DNA of 64,000 nucleotides from Gordonia sp. 'Campus' (GCF_022206305.1 NZ_JAKOIW010000007.1:204784-268783); one strand, 5' to 3'; positions 8,158 through 17,140 are shown, counted from the first letter of the stretch. Made by a program: numbers and translations. The notes: generated from the sequence alone by a model not told the origin.

Positions 8158-9093
8158 TCAGGCGAGGAGCAGTGCGATCACCATGATCGTCGGGATCGAG
8201 GTCAACGTCGTCAGTAATGCGGTGTCCCGTGCCAGGATCTGCCCCCGCCGGTACCGCGTCGCGTAGACGAGAACGTTTTGGGCCGTGGGCAGCGCCGCGA
8301 TGACCACCTGGGCGAAGAGCGCGTCCCCTTCCTCGCCGAAACCCCAACGGGCGATGGTGTAGACGGTCATCGGCATCACAACCATCTTCAAGACGGTGGC
8401 CAGTGCAATGTCGCGGCGCGGACTCTCCCCCTTCTTGAACACCGCCACACCGGTCAGGGACAGACCGAAGGCAAGCAGGGCGGCCGGGACCGAGGCGTCG
8501 CCGAGCATCTTGAGCGGCGACATGACCGCGGCAGGCGGGGTCCACCCGGTCAGCGACACCGCCAGGCCCGCGAGGCCGCCGACGACGATCGGATTGGTGA
8601 TGGGCGCGACCAGTGAATCGCGGATCAGGGACCGCCCGGCCTCACGGTCCAGTGCGGTGAGATCCAGCGCCAGCAATGCGATGGGGGAGTAGATGAGGAT
8701 CTGGAACAGCAGAAGCGGCGCGATGAACGACGCGTCGTCGAGTACGAAGATCGCGATCGGCAGGCCGAGGTTGACGCTGTTGACATACGACGCGGAGAGT
8801 CCGCCGATGACCAGTTCTGGGGTCTGACGACGCAGCCAGAGCTTCGCGACGACGACGTAGACCGCGCCCATCAGGAAGGCGCTCCCACCCGCTATCAGCA
8901 GCGTCGACGAGAAGATCACCGCCAGATCGGAGGTGACCATGGAGTGGAACAACAAGGCGGGTGTGAAGACGAAGAACACCAGACGGGACAGCACCTCGTG
9001 GGCATGCTCGCCGATGACATGCGTCCGGCCGAGGACATAACCCACCCCGACTACAATGAAGATCACCGTGAACCCGGAGATGACGCCAGACAC
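8158..9093 (-). CDS. AEC-family permease (auxin efflux carrier type)
   Basis: A 311-residue, almost wholly hydrophobic protein with about ten membrane helices, starting MSGVISGFTVIFIVVGVGYVLG as in the AEC family. The conserved broken-helix region is visible (NSVNLGLPIA and ALPTAQNVLVYATRY, the second matching the family P-x-x-x-N motif). Family members export or import organic acids or amino acid-like anions such as malate; the substrate here is unknown. It converges on the DUF1707 gene, with only 14 bases between stops, and runs divergently from the next gene. Confidence 0.82.
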   Translation of the reverse strand: MSGVISGFTVIFIVVGVGYVLGRTHVIGEHAHEVLSRLVFFVFTPALLFHSMVTSDLAVIFSSTLLIAGGSAFLMGAVYVVVAKLWLRRQTPELVIGGLSASYVNSVNLGLPIAIFVLDDASFIAPLLLFQILIYSPIALLALDLTALDREAGRSLIRDSLVAPITNPIVVGGLAGLAVSLTGWTPPAAVMSPLKMLGDASVPAALLAFGLSLTGVAVFKKGESPRRDIALATVLKMVVMPMTVYTIARWGFGEEGDALFAQVVIAALPTAQNVLVYATRYRRGQILARDTALLTTLTSIPTIMVIALLLA

Positions 9094-9153
9094 CGCTCGA
9101 GTTTAGTCGTTAGGGTGAAGAACGGATTTGTCGGATCGAGATGGGGGTTGTGC

Positions 9154-9885
9154 GTGAGTTATCCACCGGGACAAGGTTCGGGCCACGGTCAGGACGACTG
9201 GGGGACGGTGCCGAGCTCTGGACCGTCGGAGGGCTCCGGTCCCAACCTGAGCAAAGGTGACCAGGGTCAGGCTCATCAGTCTCCCGAATACGCACCCACC
9301 GAGTTCGGCCAGACGTACCAGCCGAATCCGTCGCAGAACCCGTATGAGCAGAACCAGTACGGCCAAAATCAGTACGGCCAAAATCAGTACGGGCAGAATC
9401 CCTACGGCCAGAACGCCTACGGCTCACCGTCGTCGGACCCCTACGGACAGCCACCCGGAGCGTCGTACGGGCAGTACACCGATCCGTATCAGGCGGGACA
9501 GGCGCCCGCGTACGGAACCGCTGGGTACGGGTCGCAGAACGCTTATGGCGCAGCCCCTTACGGTGGTGGCTATGGGTACGGTGCGCCGCAGCAGAAGAGC
9601 ACCAACGGCAAGGCGATCGGGGCGTTGATCTCCGGAATCGTCGGCCTGGTGATGCTCGCCGCGTGCTTCCTCATCTCGTTTCCGGTGGGCATCGCAGCCG
9701 TCGTACTGGGTGTCATGTCCCGCCGCGAGGTCGAACAATCGGGCGGTACGCAGACCGGCTCGGGTATGGGCCTGGCCGGGATCATCACCGGAGCATTGAG
9801 CATCGTCGGCGCGCTCGTGTGGGTTGTCCTGTTCATCATCCTCATCGCGGCGGGCAACTCGACCGATTCCGTTTACTACTACTGA
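9154..9885 (+). CDS. DUF4190 membrane protein with NQYGQ repeats
   Basis: A 243-residue protein. The first 145 residues are low complexity with a short tandem repeat (NQYGQ three times, then NPYGQNAYGS) and many Tyr, Gly and Pro. The C-terminal 90 residues form the two-helix DUF4190 unit: a hydrophobic helix, a loop AVVLGVMSRREVEQSGGTQTGSGMGLAGIITG, and a second helix. The GTG start at 9154 is chosen for the GGGGG just upstream; longer forms would extend into the AEC promoter. Function is unknown. The next gene has the same architecture, so the two look like paralogues. Confidence 0.75.
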   Translation: MSYPPGQGSGHGQDDWGTVPSSGPSEGSGPNLSKGDQGQAHQSPEYAPTEFGQTYQPNPSQNPYEQNQYGQNQYGQNQYGQNPYGQNAYGSPSSDPYGQPPGASYGQYTDPYQAGQAPAYGTAGYGSQNAYGAAPYGGGYGYGAPQQKSTNGKAIGALISGIVGLVMLAACFLISFPVGIAAVVLGVMSRREVEQSGGTQTGSGMGLAGIITGALSIVGALVWVVLFIILIAAGNSTDSVYYY

Positions 9886-10033
9886 ACGAATCTCGGGTCC
9901 TTTCGGGACCGTGATCGTCGACTTCGGCCGAGTTCGGGGTGCTTTCTCTCTAGTCTGTGCGTGATGTATAGCCATGCGCTGTGTACGCACGATCGTCGCG
10001 CCGGCCCAGCGGGCGCCCGGTGAAAGGCACCTG

Positions 10034-10921
10034 ATGACGAACTCGCCCGACGGCGGGGATCCGCGAGATCCGTCCGCCGCACCCCGGCCGGACGCCGAGC
10101 CCCATGCGCAGTCCTCGGCCGATCCGCAGTCCGCGGCGTGGGAGCCCACCCGAAAAGCATCGGTGACCGAGCCGGAGACGGGTTCGGTCCCGGTGTCCTC
10201 GGCCCCGGGCGTCGTTCCGGAGGGCACCGAGGTCCCCGACTCGCACAGCCCCGCCGACGACGTCACCCGTGTGATCCGCACCGGCGGCGCACCATCGGGT
10301 GGAACCGACGGTGGGCCGGTGCATCCCCCGGCGGGCGCTCCTCCGCCGGCGGGTCCGGCGCCGTCGGGCTACGGTTCCACTCGCGTGATCTCGACGCGCC
10401 CGCCCGCCGGGCCACCCCCGCAAGTCGGACGTCCCCTCGCCGGTCCGCGTCCCCAGCCAGGGCAGCCCGGTCGTTATCCGCCCGGCCCCGCCCGGCCTCC
10501 GGGCTACGGACCGCCGCCCGGTCACGGGCAGCCCGGGGCGTCGATGCAGGGGCAAGCCGCACGGCACCCCTACAGCCAACCTTCGCCGGGCCCGTCATCC
10601 GCACCGGACGTGCGGCCGCAGGACGGGCCGTTGCAGGACGGGCAGCTGCAGGACGGGGCCGGAAGGTCCACCAACACTCTCGCCGTCGTCGCGCTGGTCG
10701 CGTCGCTGCTGGGCCTGGTGTGCAGTGGCGTCGGCGGGCTCGTCGGACTGGTGCTCGGTGTCGTCGCCCGCAAGCAGATCGCGGCGTCCGACGGCACCCA
10801 GACCGGCGACGGTGTCGCCCTCACCGCGGTCATCATCGGCGCGTTCGTCGCGATCGTGTGGATCGCATACTGGCTGGTCGTCGTGCTGACCGAGGCCCGC
10901 ACACCGTGGGACTACTTCTGA
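10034..10921 (+). CDS. DUF4190 membrane protein with long Pro-rich N-terminus
   Basis: A 295-residue protein. Residues 1-215 are disordered and Pro/Gly/Ser rich (PPAGPPPQVGRPLAGP and similar). Residues 220-290 are the DUF4190 pair of helices around the loop VLGVVARKQIAASDGTQTGDGVALTAV, strongly matching the preceding gene. Start ATG 10034 has GAAAGG seven bases before it. It is tandem with its paralogue after a gap of about 150 bases. Function is unknown; tethered low-complexity tails suggest a scaffold or cell-wall contact role, which is inference. Confidence 0.75.
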   Translation: MTNSPDGGDPRDPSAAPRPDAEPHAQSSADPQSAAWEPTRKASVTEPETGSVPVSSAPGVVPEGTEVPDSHSPADDVTRVIRTGGAPSGGTDGGPVHPPAGAPPPAGPAPSGYGSTRVISTRPPAGPPPQVGRPLAGPRPQPGQPGRYPPGPARPPGYGPPPGHGQPGASMQGQAARHPYSQPSPGPSSAPDVRPQDGPLQDGQLQDGAGRSTNTLAVVALVASLLGLVCSGVGGLVGLVLGVVARKQIAASDGTQTGDGVALTAVIIGAFVAIVWIAYWLVVVLTEARTPWDYF

Positions 10922-11100
10922 CATCGCAGCGGGCCGGCTGGGCGATGGAGCCCATTTTGGAGCTGGGCGTCCTCGCCAGGTAGTCTGGTCGGGTTGTGTG
11001 CCGCGCCCGCGCGGGCAGAGGGGCGCACTGATGAGGCCGATCCAGTGACGACATGCGTCACCAGCGGCCACGCAGACCACAGTAGGAGAAGGGCTCAACC

Positions 11101-11274
11101 ATGGCTGTACCGAAGCGCCGGATGTCGCGGGCGAACACCCGTAGCCGTCGATCGCAGTGGAAGGCGGAAAACCCCGCACTGCAAGAGGAGAAGGTGAACG
11201 GCGTTCCCGTGCGGATTCCGCGTCGGCTCGTCAAGGCGGCTCGCGCCGGCCTCATCGATCTGGATCGTCGCTAG
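11101..11274 (+). CDS. rpmF: 50S ribosomal protein L32
   Basis: A 57-residue basic protein beginning [17 protein letters not shown], the L32 signature. It lacks the CxxC pairs of zinc-binding L32, so it is the cysteine-free (zinc-independent) type found in mycobacteria. It lies on the large subunit near the exit region. The ATG follows AGGAGAAGG. The position matches rpmF (Rv0979A, from memory) upstream of mprAB in mycobacteria, although here about 13 kb of other genes intervenes. It is monocistronic, with a strong hairpin 40 bases after the stop. Confidence 0.93.
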   Translation: MAVPKRRMSRANTRSRRSQWKAENPALQEEKVNGVPVRIPRRLVKAARAGLIDLDRR

Positions 11275-11314
11275 TCTCGTCCGGTAGCCGTTCCGGCACC
11301 GCACCGTCTCACCG

Positions 11315-11348
11315 ATGACCGCCCCCGGGATCGTCCGGGGGCGGTCAT
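11315..11348 (+). terminator. Hairpin terminator after rpmF
   Basis: A perfect 14-base stem ATGACCGCCCCCGG / CCGGGGGCGGTCAT with a six-base loop, 40 bases after the rpmF stop. Only a weak T-rich tail follows. Confidence 0.7.
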
Positions 11349-11401
11349 TCGTGTGCGGAAGTGCCCGGGACGGCGCGCAGTGTCCTGAGTGAGGTGTTCT
11401 C

Positions 11402-12010
11402 GTGCTGCTCGAGGTGCTGAACTTCGCGGGTATCGCGGTCTTCGCCGCGTCGGGTGCCACGTTGGGGGTCCGCAAGGACTTCGACATCTGGGGCATCATC
11501 ACCGTCGGAGTGCTCACCGGCGTCGGTGGCGGAGTGATCCGTGATGTGCTGCTCGGCATCAATCCGCCCGCCTCGATAGACGGGTGGGGTCCGGTCGTCA
11601 CCGCGACCGCCGCGTCTGTCGTGGTGTTCTTCTTCCACCCGGCCTTCACCGCGCTGCACCGCTCGATCCTGGTTCTGGACGCGTTCGGGATGGGTCTCTT
11701 CGCCGCGACCGGTGCCGGGATCGCGATCGACGTCGGCGCCAGTCCCTTCGCGGCGACCACCGTCGGACTCCTCACCGCGGTCGGCGGTGGTGTCCTGCGC
11801 GACGTGATCTCGAACGAGATCCCCCTGCTGCTTCAGCCCTCCGACCTGTACGCCGTACCCGCGGTCCTCGGCGCCGCAGTGGTCGCGGTGGGAGCCACTT
11901 ACACGTCTGCCCCGGGATGGGTGTGGCTCGTCGTCGGGTCGGTGCTCGCCACCGGGCTCCGGCTCGCGAGCCTGCGTTTCGCGCTGCGCCTCCCGACGGC
12001 GCGCCGCTGA
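11402..12010 (+). CDS. TRIC-type/UPF0126 membrane channel protein (YadS-like)
   Basis: A 202-residue protein with about seven membrane helices arranged as two similar halves, each with the family motif G-G-G-x-x-R-D (GVGGGVIRDVLLG near residue 40 and AVGGGVLRDVISNE near 125). Bacterial TRIC homologues are trimeric potassium or monovalent cation channels; in other lineages UPF0126 proteins have been linked to amino acid transport. The start is GTG 11402. The gene ends eight bases before a 73-bp palindromic repeat shared with the convergent gene. Confidence 0.82.
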   Translation: MLLEVLNFAGIAVFAASGATLGVRKDFDIWGIITVGVLTGVGGGVIRDVLLGINPPASIDGWGPVVTATAASVVVFFFHPAFTALHRSILVLDAFGMGLFAATGAGIAIDVGASPFAATTVGLLTAVGGGVLRDVISNEIPLLLQPSDLYAVPAVLGAAVVAVGATYTSAPGWVWLVVGSVLATGLRLASLRFALRLPTARR

Positions 12011-12017
12011 CCCCGCT

Positions 12018-12090
12018 CGCAAACCCACCACCGTTGGACAGGTCCACCACCGATCACCCGGTGGCTTTGTCCATTAGGGGTGGGTTTGCG
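12018..12090. repeat. 73-bp palindromic repeat, copy A
   Basis: Arms CGCAAACCCACCACCGTTGG... and its near-complement ...GGGGTGGGTTTGCG bound a 73-bp element also found at 13055-13127 and 20392-20464, each exactly 73 bp. This copy is the most diverged: the right arm reads CCCCTAATGGAC where the other copies have CACCGATGGAC. It lies between convergent genes and supplies the last 12 codons of the minus-strand one, so it may act as a bidirectional terminator and has invaded or extended a coding region. Confidence 0.8.
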
Positions 12091-13049
12091 AAGGGCGGTG
12101 CGCCGGCGATGCGAAGAGCGTCGGTGAGCAGGGCGGCGAACGCGGCCTTGTCCTGAAGGTCCCGCCACGTCCATCGGACGACGGTGTACCCCAACGCCCG
12201 CAGCTTGTCTTCACGGGCTTTCTCTTCCACGACCGTCTGCCAGGCGGGTTTGTCGCCGCCGAGGGCGCCGCTGTACTTGACCATCCCGTCGAACTCGCCG
12301 ATGACTGTGCCGGCGAGAAGGAAATCGACCCGGGCGGTGAACGAGTCGTCGCCGATGGTCACCTGCTGGCGGGGGATCGGAATCCCGGGGATCTCGAACA
12401 TCACTGCACGGCTGAGGGATTCGCCCACGCTCTCGGAGAGCTTGCTCGCCATCGGCAGCATTCGACGTAACGTCTCCACGCCCTTGAACCGTTTGCTCGA
12501 CTCCAGGATCTTCGCCAGCCGGTCAGGGTCGGCCCCGGCGGCGAGCGCGGAATCGAGCACGACAAGCGCTTGGCGGCTGGTGCCGAGCCGGGCGACGTCG
12601 CACGCGGTGCGCTCGACCGAGGTGACACACACCCCGTCGACGACCATGACGTCCTCCGAGGCGACGACGGCCTGGTGTCTCATCACGCGAGCGGACCGTT
12701 TGCCGACCTTCGGCGACGTGACGTGAACCCGGGCGACGTCGGGACTCAGCATCGGGAGTCCGTGGATCGCTGCGGCCGACACGTGACTGAAGATCCGGCC
12801 GGGCTCGCCGGCGGCGGCCGCCGCCAACACGGTGAGACGGTGCTGCTCGATCCGGGCGAGTCCGGCGACCAGCTCACGATCGGCCATCGCCCCGGGCCAC
12901 AACCGGGTGAGTTGCCGGGCGTCGACGCGTCGCTGCAACTGTTTGTCGGTGCTGTCGGTTCGAACTGCGTCAGAGCGTCGAACAAGGCCGTGCTGATCGG
13001 TCGCGAGGTCCATGAGTCTTGGACGCACCCGGGGCGTCGCCGGTGCCAC
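12054..13049 (-). CDS. AbiEi-like winged-helix protein with Vsr/DUF559-like nuclease domain
   Basis: A 331-residue protein of a family common in actinobacteria and often annotated as an AbiEi-type antitoxin. The N-terminus (QHGLVRRSDAVRTDSTDKQLQRRVDARQLTRLWPGA) is the AbiEi-like winged helix. The C-terminal 110 residues look like a PD-(D/E)xK/Vsr nuclease: RVDFLL, then GEFDGMVKYSG, then EKAREDKLRALGYTVVRWTWRDL. No AbiEii toxin lies next to it, so it is an orphan. GTG 13049 is the longest start; ATG 13013 (MDLATDQ) is a good alternative. Its last residues (FANPPLMDKATG) are encoded by repeat copy A and copy B lies just upstream of its start, so the gene is bracketed by the repeat. Confidence 0.7.
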   Translation of the reverse strand: MAPATPRVRPRLMDLATDQHGLVRRSDAVRTDSTDKQLQRRVDARQLTRLWPGAMADRELVAGLARIEQHRLTVLAAAAAGEPGRIFSHVSAAAIHGLPMLSPDVARVHVTSPKVGKRSARVMRHQAVVASEDVMVVDGVCVTSVERTACDVARLGTSRQALVVLDSALAAGADPDRLAKILESSKRFKGVETLRRMLPMASKLSESVGESLSRAVMFEIPGIPIPRQQVTIGDDSFTARVDFLLAGTVIGEFDGMVKYSGALGGDKPAWQTVVEEKAREDKLRALGYTVVRWTWRDLQDKAAFAALLTDALRIAGAPPFANPPLMDKATG

Positions 13050-13054
13050 CCATA

Positions 13055-13127
13055 GACAAACCCACCGCCGATGGACAGCTCCTCCACCTCGACGGTGGTG
13101 GATGTGTCCATCGGTGGTGGGTTTGTC
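13055..13127. repeat. 73-bp palindromic repeat, copy B
   Basis: Left arm GACAAACCCACCGCCGATGG and right arm CCATCGGTGGTGGGTTTGTC are complementary with one mismatch. It lies six bases upstream of the longest start of the AbiEi-like gene and 16 bases after the stop of the SDR gene, so it may also terminate the latter. Its length is identical to copies A and C. Confidence 0.85.
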
Positions 13128-13143
13128 CCGGGGGCGCGGGCGG

Positions 13144-13914
13144 CTACTGAGCGATGTACTTGTTGACGGTCCGGTTCAGGAAGTTGGGGATGAACTTGGC
13201 GGCATTCTGTAGGAACAGGGTCTGGGCGCCGACGGAGTAGCTCGTGCGGTGCAGCAGCTTGTCCTGGCGCGTGGGGTGCACCGACTCCCAGATCTTCTCG
13301 GCGACCTGCTCCGGGGTGATGCGGATGCCGAGCGTCTTGGTGGACTTGGCGCCACCGGTGGCCAGTGCGGTTTTCGCCCACAGCGGCCAGATGCTGACGA
13401 CGCGGATGTCGTCGTGCTCCCATTCCAACTCGAGCGCCTCGGTGAGGCCGGCGACGAAGAACTTGGTCGCGGAGTACACGGCGATGCCGGGCTGGCCGTA
13501 GATGGCCGACGCCGATCCGATGTTCACCAGGTGCGCGCCCGGCGTCTTCTTCAAGTAGGGGTAGGCGGCCTGGGCGCCGAGGGCGACGCCGAGGGCGTCG
13601 ATGTCGATCTGACGCTTGATCTGATCCGGCGTGATGTGGTCGATCTGGCCCTCGTGGAGGATGCCGGCGTTGTTGTCGAGCACGTCGAGGGTGCCGCCGG
13701 TGTGCGAGGTGAACTCGGCGAGGGCGTCGGCCCACTGATCGGGCTCGCGGACGTCGATGGTGCCGGTGATGAAGTCGGGATGGTCTGCCTTCACCTTCGC
13801 CAGGGCGTCCGGGTCGACGTCGTAGACGCCGACCGTCCATCCTTCGCGTCCGAACCGCTCCGCGGTGGCGAGACCGATACCGGCGGCCCCACCGGTGATG
13901 AAGATGGAAGGCAT
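13144..13914 (-). CDS. Short-chain dehydrogenase/reductase (SDR)
   Basis: A 256-residue classical SDR. The cofactor motif ITGGAAGIGLA (T-G-x-x-x-G-x-G) is at residues 6-16; an Asp ends the second strand (VYDVDPD), favouring NAD over NADP; NNAG follows strand 4; the catalytic Ser (NIGSAS) and YSATK are present. The substrate is unknown. It is divergent from the diiron oxygenase-FprB pair with 192 bases between, so it may act in the same oxidative pathway or share regulation. Start ATG 13914 is preceded by GAGTTCG, a weak ribosome site. Confidence 0.85.
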   Translation of the reverse strand: MPSIFITGGAAGIGLATAERFGREGWTVGVYDVDPDALAKVKADHPDFITGTIDVREPDQWADALAEFTSHTGGTLDVLDNNAGILHEGQIDHITPDQIKRQIDIDALGVALGAQAAYPYLKKTPGAHLVNIGSASAIYGQPGIAVYSATKFFVAGLTEALELEWEHDDIRVVSIWPLWAKTALATGGAKSTKTLGIRITPEQVAEKIWESVHPTRQDKLLHRTSYSVGAQTLFLQNAAKFIPNFLNRTVNKYIAQ

Positions 13915-14039
13915 GCGAACTCCTGTCGATGAACGGGTACTGCATTGACGGCGCTGACCTGCGGCGATCGTGTCCGATGTCGAACTTACCGGTGAGTATA
14001 TTCGCTGATTCGTTTACTCCGTCACCAGGCGGTGCTATC

Positions 14040-14076
14040 TTGACAACACGCATTGTCATTACATCGATCATTGTCA
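14040..14076 (+). promoter_or_regulatory. Candidate promoter/operator of diiron oxygenase operon 1
   Basis: A consensus -35 hexamer TTGACA (14040-14045) is followed by two direct copies of CATTGTCA (14051-14058 and 14069-14076), 18 bases apart and so on similar faces of the helix. No good -10 is seen (ATCGAT at 17 bases is the best). The region is clearly more AT-rich than its surroundings. A regulator bound to the direct repeats is inferred. Confidence 0.35.
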
Positions 14077-14106
14077 CGATCGACGACGACCGGAAGCGAG
14101 TTCTCC

Positions 14107-15030
14107 ATGACCGCCGCGATGGAACGATCAGAGAATGTCATCAGTCTGCGTGACCAGGGCACCGAAGAGGTGTCGGCACGCTTGCTGGCGTCGGCTGCCC
14201 GGCTCTCGCGCAACGCGATGACCGAGATCGACTGGTCCAAGCCGATGGACCCCACCAAGTACGGCTGCAGCCCGGAATGGTCCTCGCTGTACGGCACCGC
14301 GTACTGGGACGAGCTCACCGAGGAGCAGCGCATCTCGGTCACGCGCCACGAGTTCGCGTCGATCATGAACATCGGGATCTGGTTCGAGATGATCCTGCAG
14401 GAGATGGTGATCCGCGATCAGTACCTCGGGGACTACCACGGTTCGGAATTCCAGTTCGCCCTCACCGAGGTCGCCGACGAGTGCCGGCATTCGCTCATGT
14501 TCGCGAAGGCCTCGGAGAAGATGGTCGGTGCGTCCTACCATCCGTCGAAGAAGGTCTCCCGGCTGGGCAAGATCTTCATGCAGACCGCCAAGAACGAGGT
14601 CGCATACGCGGGAATCCTTGTCGCCGAAGAAGTCCTGGACGTCTTCCAACGCGGATGCATGCGTGACGACCGGGTTCTCGACTTCATCCGCACCGTCAAC
14701 GAGATCCACGTCCTCGAGGAATCGCGGCACATGAAGTTCGCGCGGGAAGAGGTCCGCGACTCGCTGCAGGGCGTCAGCTGGGCGCGCCGCCAGTTCAGTG
14801 CCCTCTCCGTGGCGATCGGGGCCTACTTCATCGTCACGAGTCTGGTGCAGCCCAAGGCCTTCGCCGACGCCGGGCTCGACGTCGACCGAGCCGTCCGCGA
14901 GATGCGCGGCAACTCGCACTTCCACTCGATGATCCGCAGTAGCTGCGCCCACCTCATGGAGTTCCTCGACGAGGTCGGCCTGCTCACCAAGCCCGCCATG
15001 CGTTACTACCGGAAAGCGCACATGCTCTGA
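14107..15030 (+). CDS. AurF-type non-heme diiron oxygenase (module 1)
   Basis: A 307-residue protein of the p-aminobenzoate N-oxygenase AurF-like diiron family. Metal ligands sit in two E...ExxH blocks: EFASIMNIGIWFEMILQE with EVADECRHSLMFAK, and EEVLDVF with EIHVLEESRHMKFAREE. These enzymes activate O2 at a di-iron site to oxidise amines or hydroxylate lipids; the substrate is unknown. It overlaps the downstream ferredoxin-FNR gene (TGATG), which can supply the electrons. From memory M. tuberculosis Rv0885-fprB has the same order. Start ATG 14107 is chosen since the upstream extension falls in the promoter. A paralogous module lies at 61038-63657. Confidence 0.82.
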   Translation: MTAAMERSENVISLRDQGTEEVSARLLASAARLSRNAMTEIDWSKPMDPTKYGCSPEWSSLYGTAYWDELTEEQRISVTRHEFASIMNIGIWFEMILQEMVIRDQYLGDYHGSEFQFALTEVADECRHSLMFAKASEKMVGASYHPSKKVSRLGKIFMQTAKNEVAYAGILVAEEVLDVFQRGCMRDDRVLDFIRTVNEIHVLEESRHMKFAREEVRDSLQGVSWARRQFSALSVAIGAYFIVTSLVQPKAFADAGLDVDRAVREMRGNSHFHSMIRSSCAHLMEFLDEVGLLTKPAMRYYRKAHML

Positions 15031-16646
15031 TGTTCGTCATCACCCAATCATGTTGCAGCGACGCGGCATGCGTCTCGGTGTGCCCGGTGAACTGCATCCA
15101 CCCCACACCCGAGGAACGCGGTTTCGGCAGCTCCGACATCCTGCACATCGACCCTGAGGCGTGCATCGACTGCGGTGCCTGTGCCGACGCCTGCCCCGTC
15201 GACGCGATCTACCCCGCGGACAAGCTCGGTACCCGCGACAAGGTGTTCATCGACATCAACGCCGACTTCTACAAGAACAATCCGGACGTGAAGTCGGGTT
15301 GGGCTCCGGTGGACGAGGAGTCCGGATCCACGGTCAACTACCCGGACGTCCCGAAACTGCCTGCAGGACTGCGGGTCGCGTTGGTGGGAACGGGACCGTC
15401 GGGCGGCTACGCGCTGCGGACACTGCTCGACCGCACCGAGGCGCAGGTCACCGTCATCGACAAGCTGCCGACGCCGGGCGGGCTCGTCCGGGCCGGCGTC
15501 GCACCGGACCATCCCGGAACCAAGGGGGTCCTGCGTGGCTTCGACCTCCTGTACCGCGATCCGCGCGTGACGATGATGACCAACGTGACCGTCGGGGACG
15601 GCCCCGGCGAGATCACGCCCGCCGAGCTCGCCGAGCACTTCGACGCCGTGTTCTACGCGGTCGGCGCGAGCGAGTCACGGCGCCTGGGCATCCCGGGTGA
15701 GGACCTGCCCGGATCGACATCCGCCACCGACCTCGTGGCCTGGTACAACGGTGTGCCCGGCGTCGATGCGGGACCGCCCCTCCGTCGGGGGACGACCGAT
15801 GATCCGGCCACGGGTCGCGCGGTCGTCGTCGGAACGGGCAACGTCGCGCTCGACGTCGCACGAATTCTCGTGTCGCCACCGGATCTGCTCGCGACGACCG
15901 ACATCGCCGACCGGGCGCTGGACATCCTGCGCGAGCAGAATGTCCACGAGGTCGTGTTGCTGGGTCGCCGGGATCAGGCCTCGGCCGCCTACACCGCAGC
16001 CGAATACCGTGCGCTGTCGGAGATCCCGGGCGTCGACGTCGAGGTCATCGACGGCCTCGACGACGAGGTGCCGTCCTTCGCGGAACCGGCCGACCCGGCA
16101 CGGCGTCGAATCGTCTTTCTCTTCCACAGCTCACCGGAAGAGATCACGGGCGACCCGCAGGTCGCGTCGATCACGGTCCGTACCGGCGAGGGACGCCACC
16201 ACATCGCGACCGACCTGGTCGTCCGGTCGATCGGCTACCGGTCGACGCCTATCCCCGGGGTGATGTTCGACGACCAGCGCGGGGTCTTCGGCAACGTCGA
16301 CGGCCGGTTGGTCGACGAGACGGGCGGCATCGTCCCGGGCGGATACGTACTGGGATGGGCGAAGCGCGGCCCCAGTGGCGGAATCGGCGCGAACAAGATG
16401 TGCGCGACCAGTACCGTCGAGGACTTCATCGACGACGTCGCAGCCGGGCGACTCAAGCGCACCGAGCGTGAGCCGGGCGCCTTCGGCGCACTTGTGCGCA
16501 AGCGCGTCCGGACGGTCATCGGATACCGAGGCATGCGCGCCATCGACCGTCAGGAACGTCGTCGGGGTCTCGAGCAGGGCCGCCCGCGGGTGAAGTTCAC
16601 GCAGATGGCGGAGATGGTCGGCGCAGCGGGGTGGCGCCGGACCTGA
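15030..16646 (+). CDS. fprB: Ferredoxin-fused ferredoxin/adrenodoxin-NADP reductase, FprB-like (module 1)
   Basis: A 538-residue fusion. Residues 1-60 are a two-cluster ferredoxin: cysteines at 8, 9, 14, 18 and 22 (CCSDAACVSVCPVNC) and the second motif CIDCGACADACP. From residue 112 an adrenodoxin-reductase-type flavoprotein follows: FAD motif ALVGTGPSGGYA, PGGLVRAGVAPDHPGTK, NADP motif VVVGTGNVALDVARIL, and the C-terminal GYVLGWAKRGPSGGIGANK. It moves electrons from NADPH through FAD to its own Fe-S clusters and presumably to the diiron oxygenase, with which it overlaps by one base. It closely matches mycobacterial FprB. Confidence 0.9.
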   Translation: MFVITQSCCSDAACVSVCPVNCIHPTPEERGFGSSDILHIDPEACIDCGACADACPVDAIYPADKLGTRDKVFIDINADFYKNNPDVKSGWAPVDEESGSTVNYPDVPKLPAGLRVALVGTGPSGGYALRTLLDRTEAQVTVIDKLPTPGGLVRAGVAPDHPGTKGVLRGFDLLYRDPRVTMMTNVTVGDGPGEITPAELAEHFDAVFYAVGASESRRLGIPGEDLPGSTSATDLVAWYNGVPGVDAGPPLRRGTTDDPATGRAVVVGTGNVALDVARILVSPPDLLATTDIADRALDILREQNVHEVVLLGRRDQASAAYTAAEYRALSEIPGVDVEVIDGLDDEVPSFAEPADPARRRIVFLFHSSPEEITGDPQVASITVRTGEGRHHIATDLVVRSIGYRSTPIPGVMFDDQRGVFGNVDGRLVDETGGIVPGGYVLGWAKRGPSGGIGANKMCATSTVEDFIDDVAAGRLKRTEREPGAFGALVRKRVRTVIGYRGMRAIDRQERRRGLEQGRPRVKFTQMAEMVGAAGWRRT

Positions 16647-16728
16647 GGTCCACCGTCGGCGCGGAGTCCCGCCGCGCCGGCGCTCGACCGTGGCACGATC
16701 GGGGTTCCGGCATGTCGAGGGAGGCACG

Positions 16729-17082
16729 ATGACGACGACCGATACCGACCAGAAGTGGCGCGAGCGATCGTTGTTCGTGGTCTTCGTGGCTGCTCTGGTG
16801 AGCCAGAACGCCATCGCGATTCCCTACGTACGGAGAAACGGTCCCGAGTCGGTGAAGGACTTCTTCGTCGGCGACATCCTGAAGACGACGCCAGGCCGGT
16901 TTGCGATGGTGGACCTCACCTTCGTCGTCATCGGATTTCACCTGTGGGCCTTCGCCGAAGCCCGCCGACTCCGCATCCTGCCGTGGTGGGCCGCCTCGGT
17001 GGTTTTGACCTTCGGGGTGGGTATCGCGACTGCGATCCCGTTCTTCTTCCTCGCGCGGGAGCGGGCGCTCGGCTCGCGATAG
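16729..17082 (+). CDS. DUF2834-type small membrane protein
   Basis: A 117-residue protein with three hydrophobic helices (near residues 11-25, 55-75 and 85-107) and short charged loops. The pattern VDLTFVVIGFHLWAFAEARRL fits DUF2834 proteins, which have no known function. The ATG at 16729 has GAGGGAGG upstream and is preferred over a longer form. It stands alone between the FprB and nitrite operons; the 100 bases after it hold a candidate GlnR-like site. Confidence 0.65.
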   Translation: MTTTDTDQKWRERSLFVVFVAALVSQNAIAIPYVRRNGPESVKDFFVGDILKTTPGRFAMVDLTFVVIGFHLWAFAEARRLRILPWWAASVVLTFGVGIATAIPFFFLARERALGSR

Positions 17083-17140
17083 TCCTAATGCCCGCGCTCT
17101 CCTCGGCGAGCGGGCCCGGTGAGAACCAGACAACGCCGCC

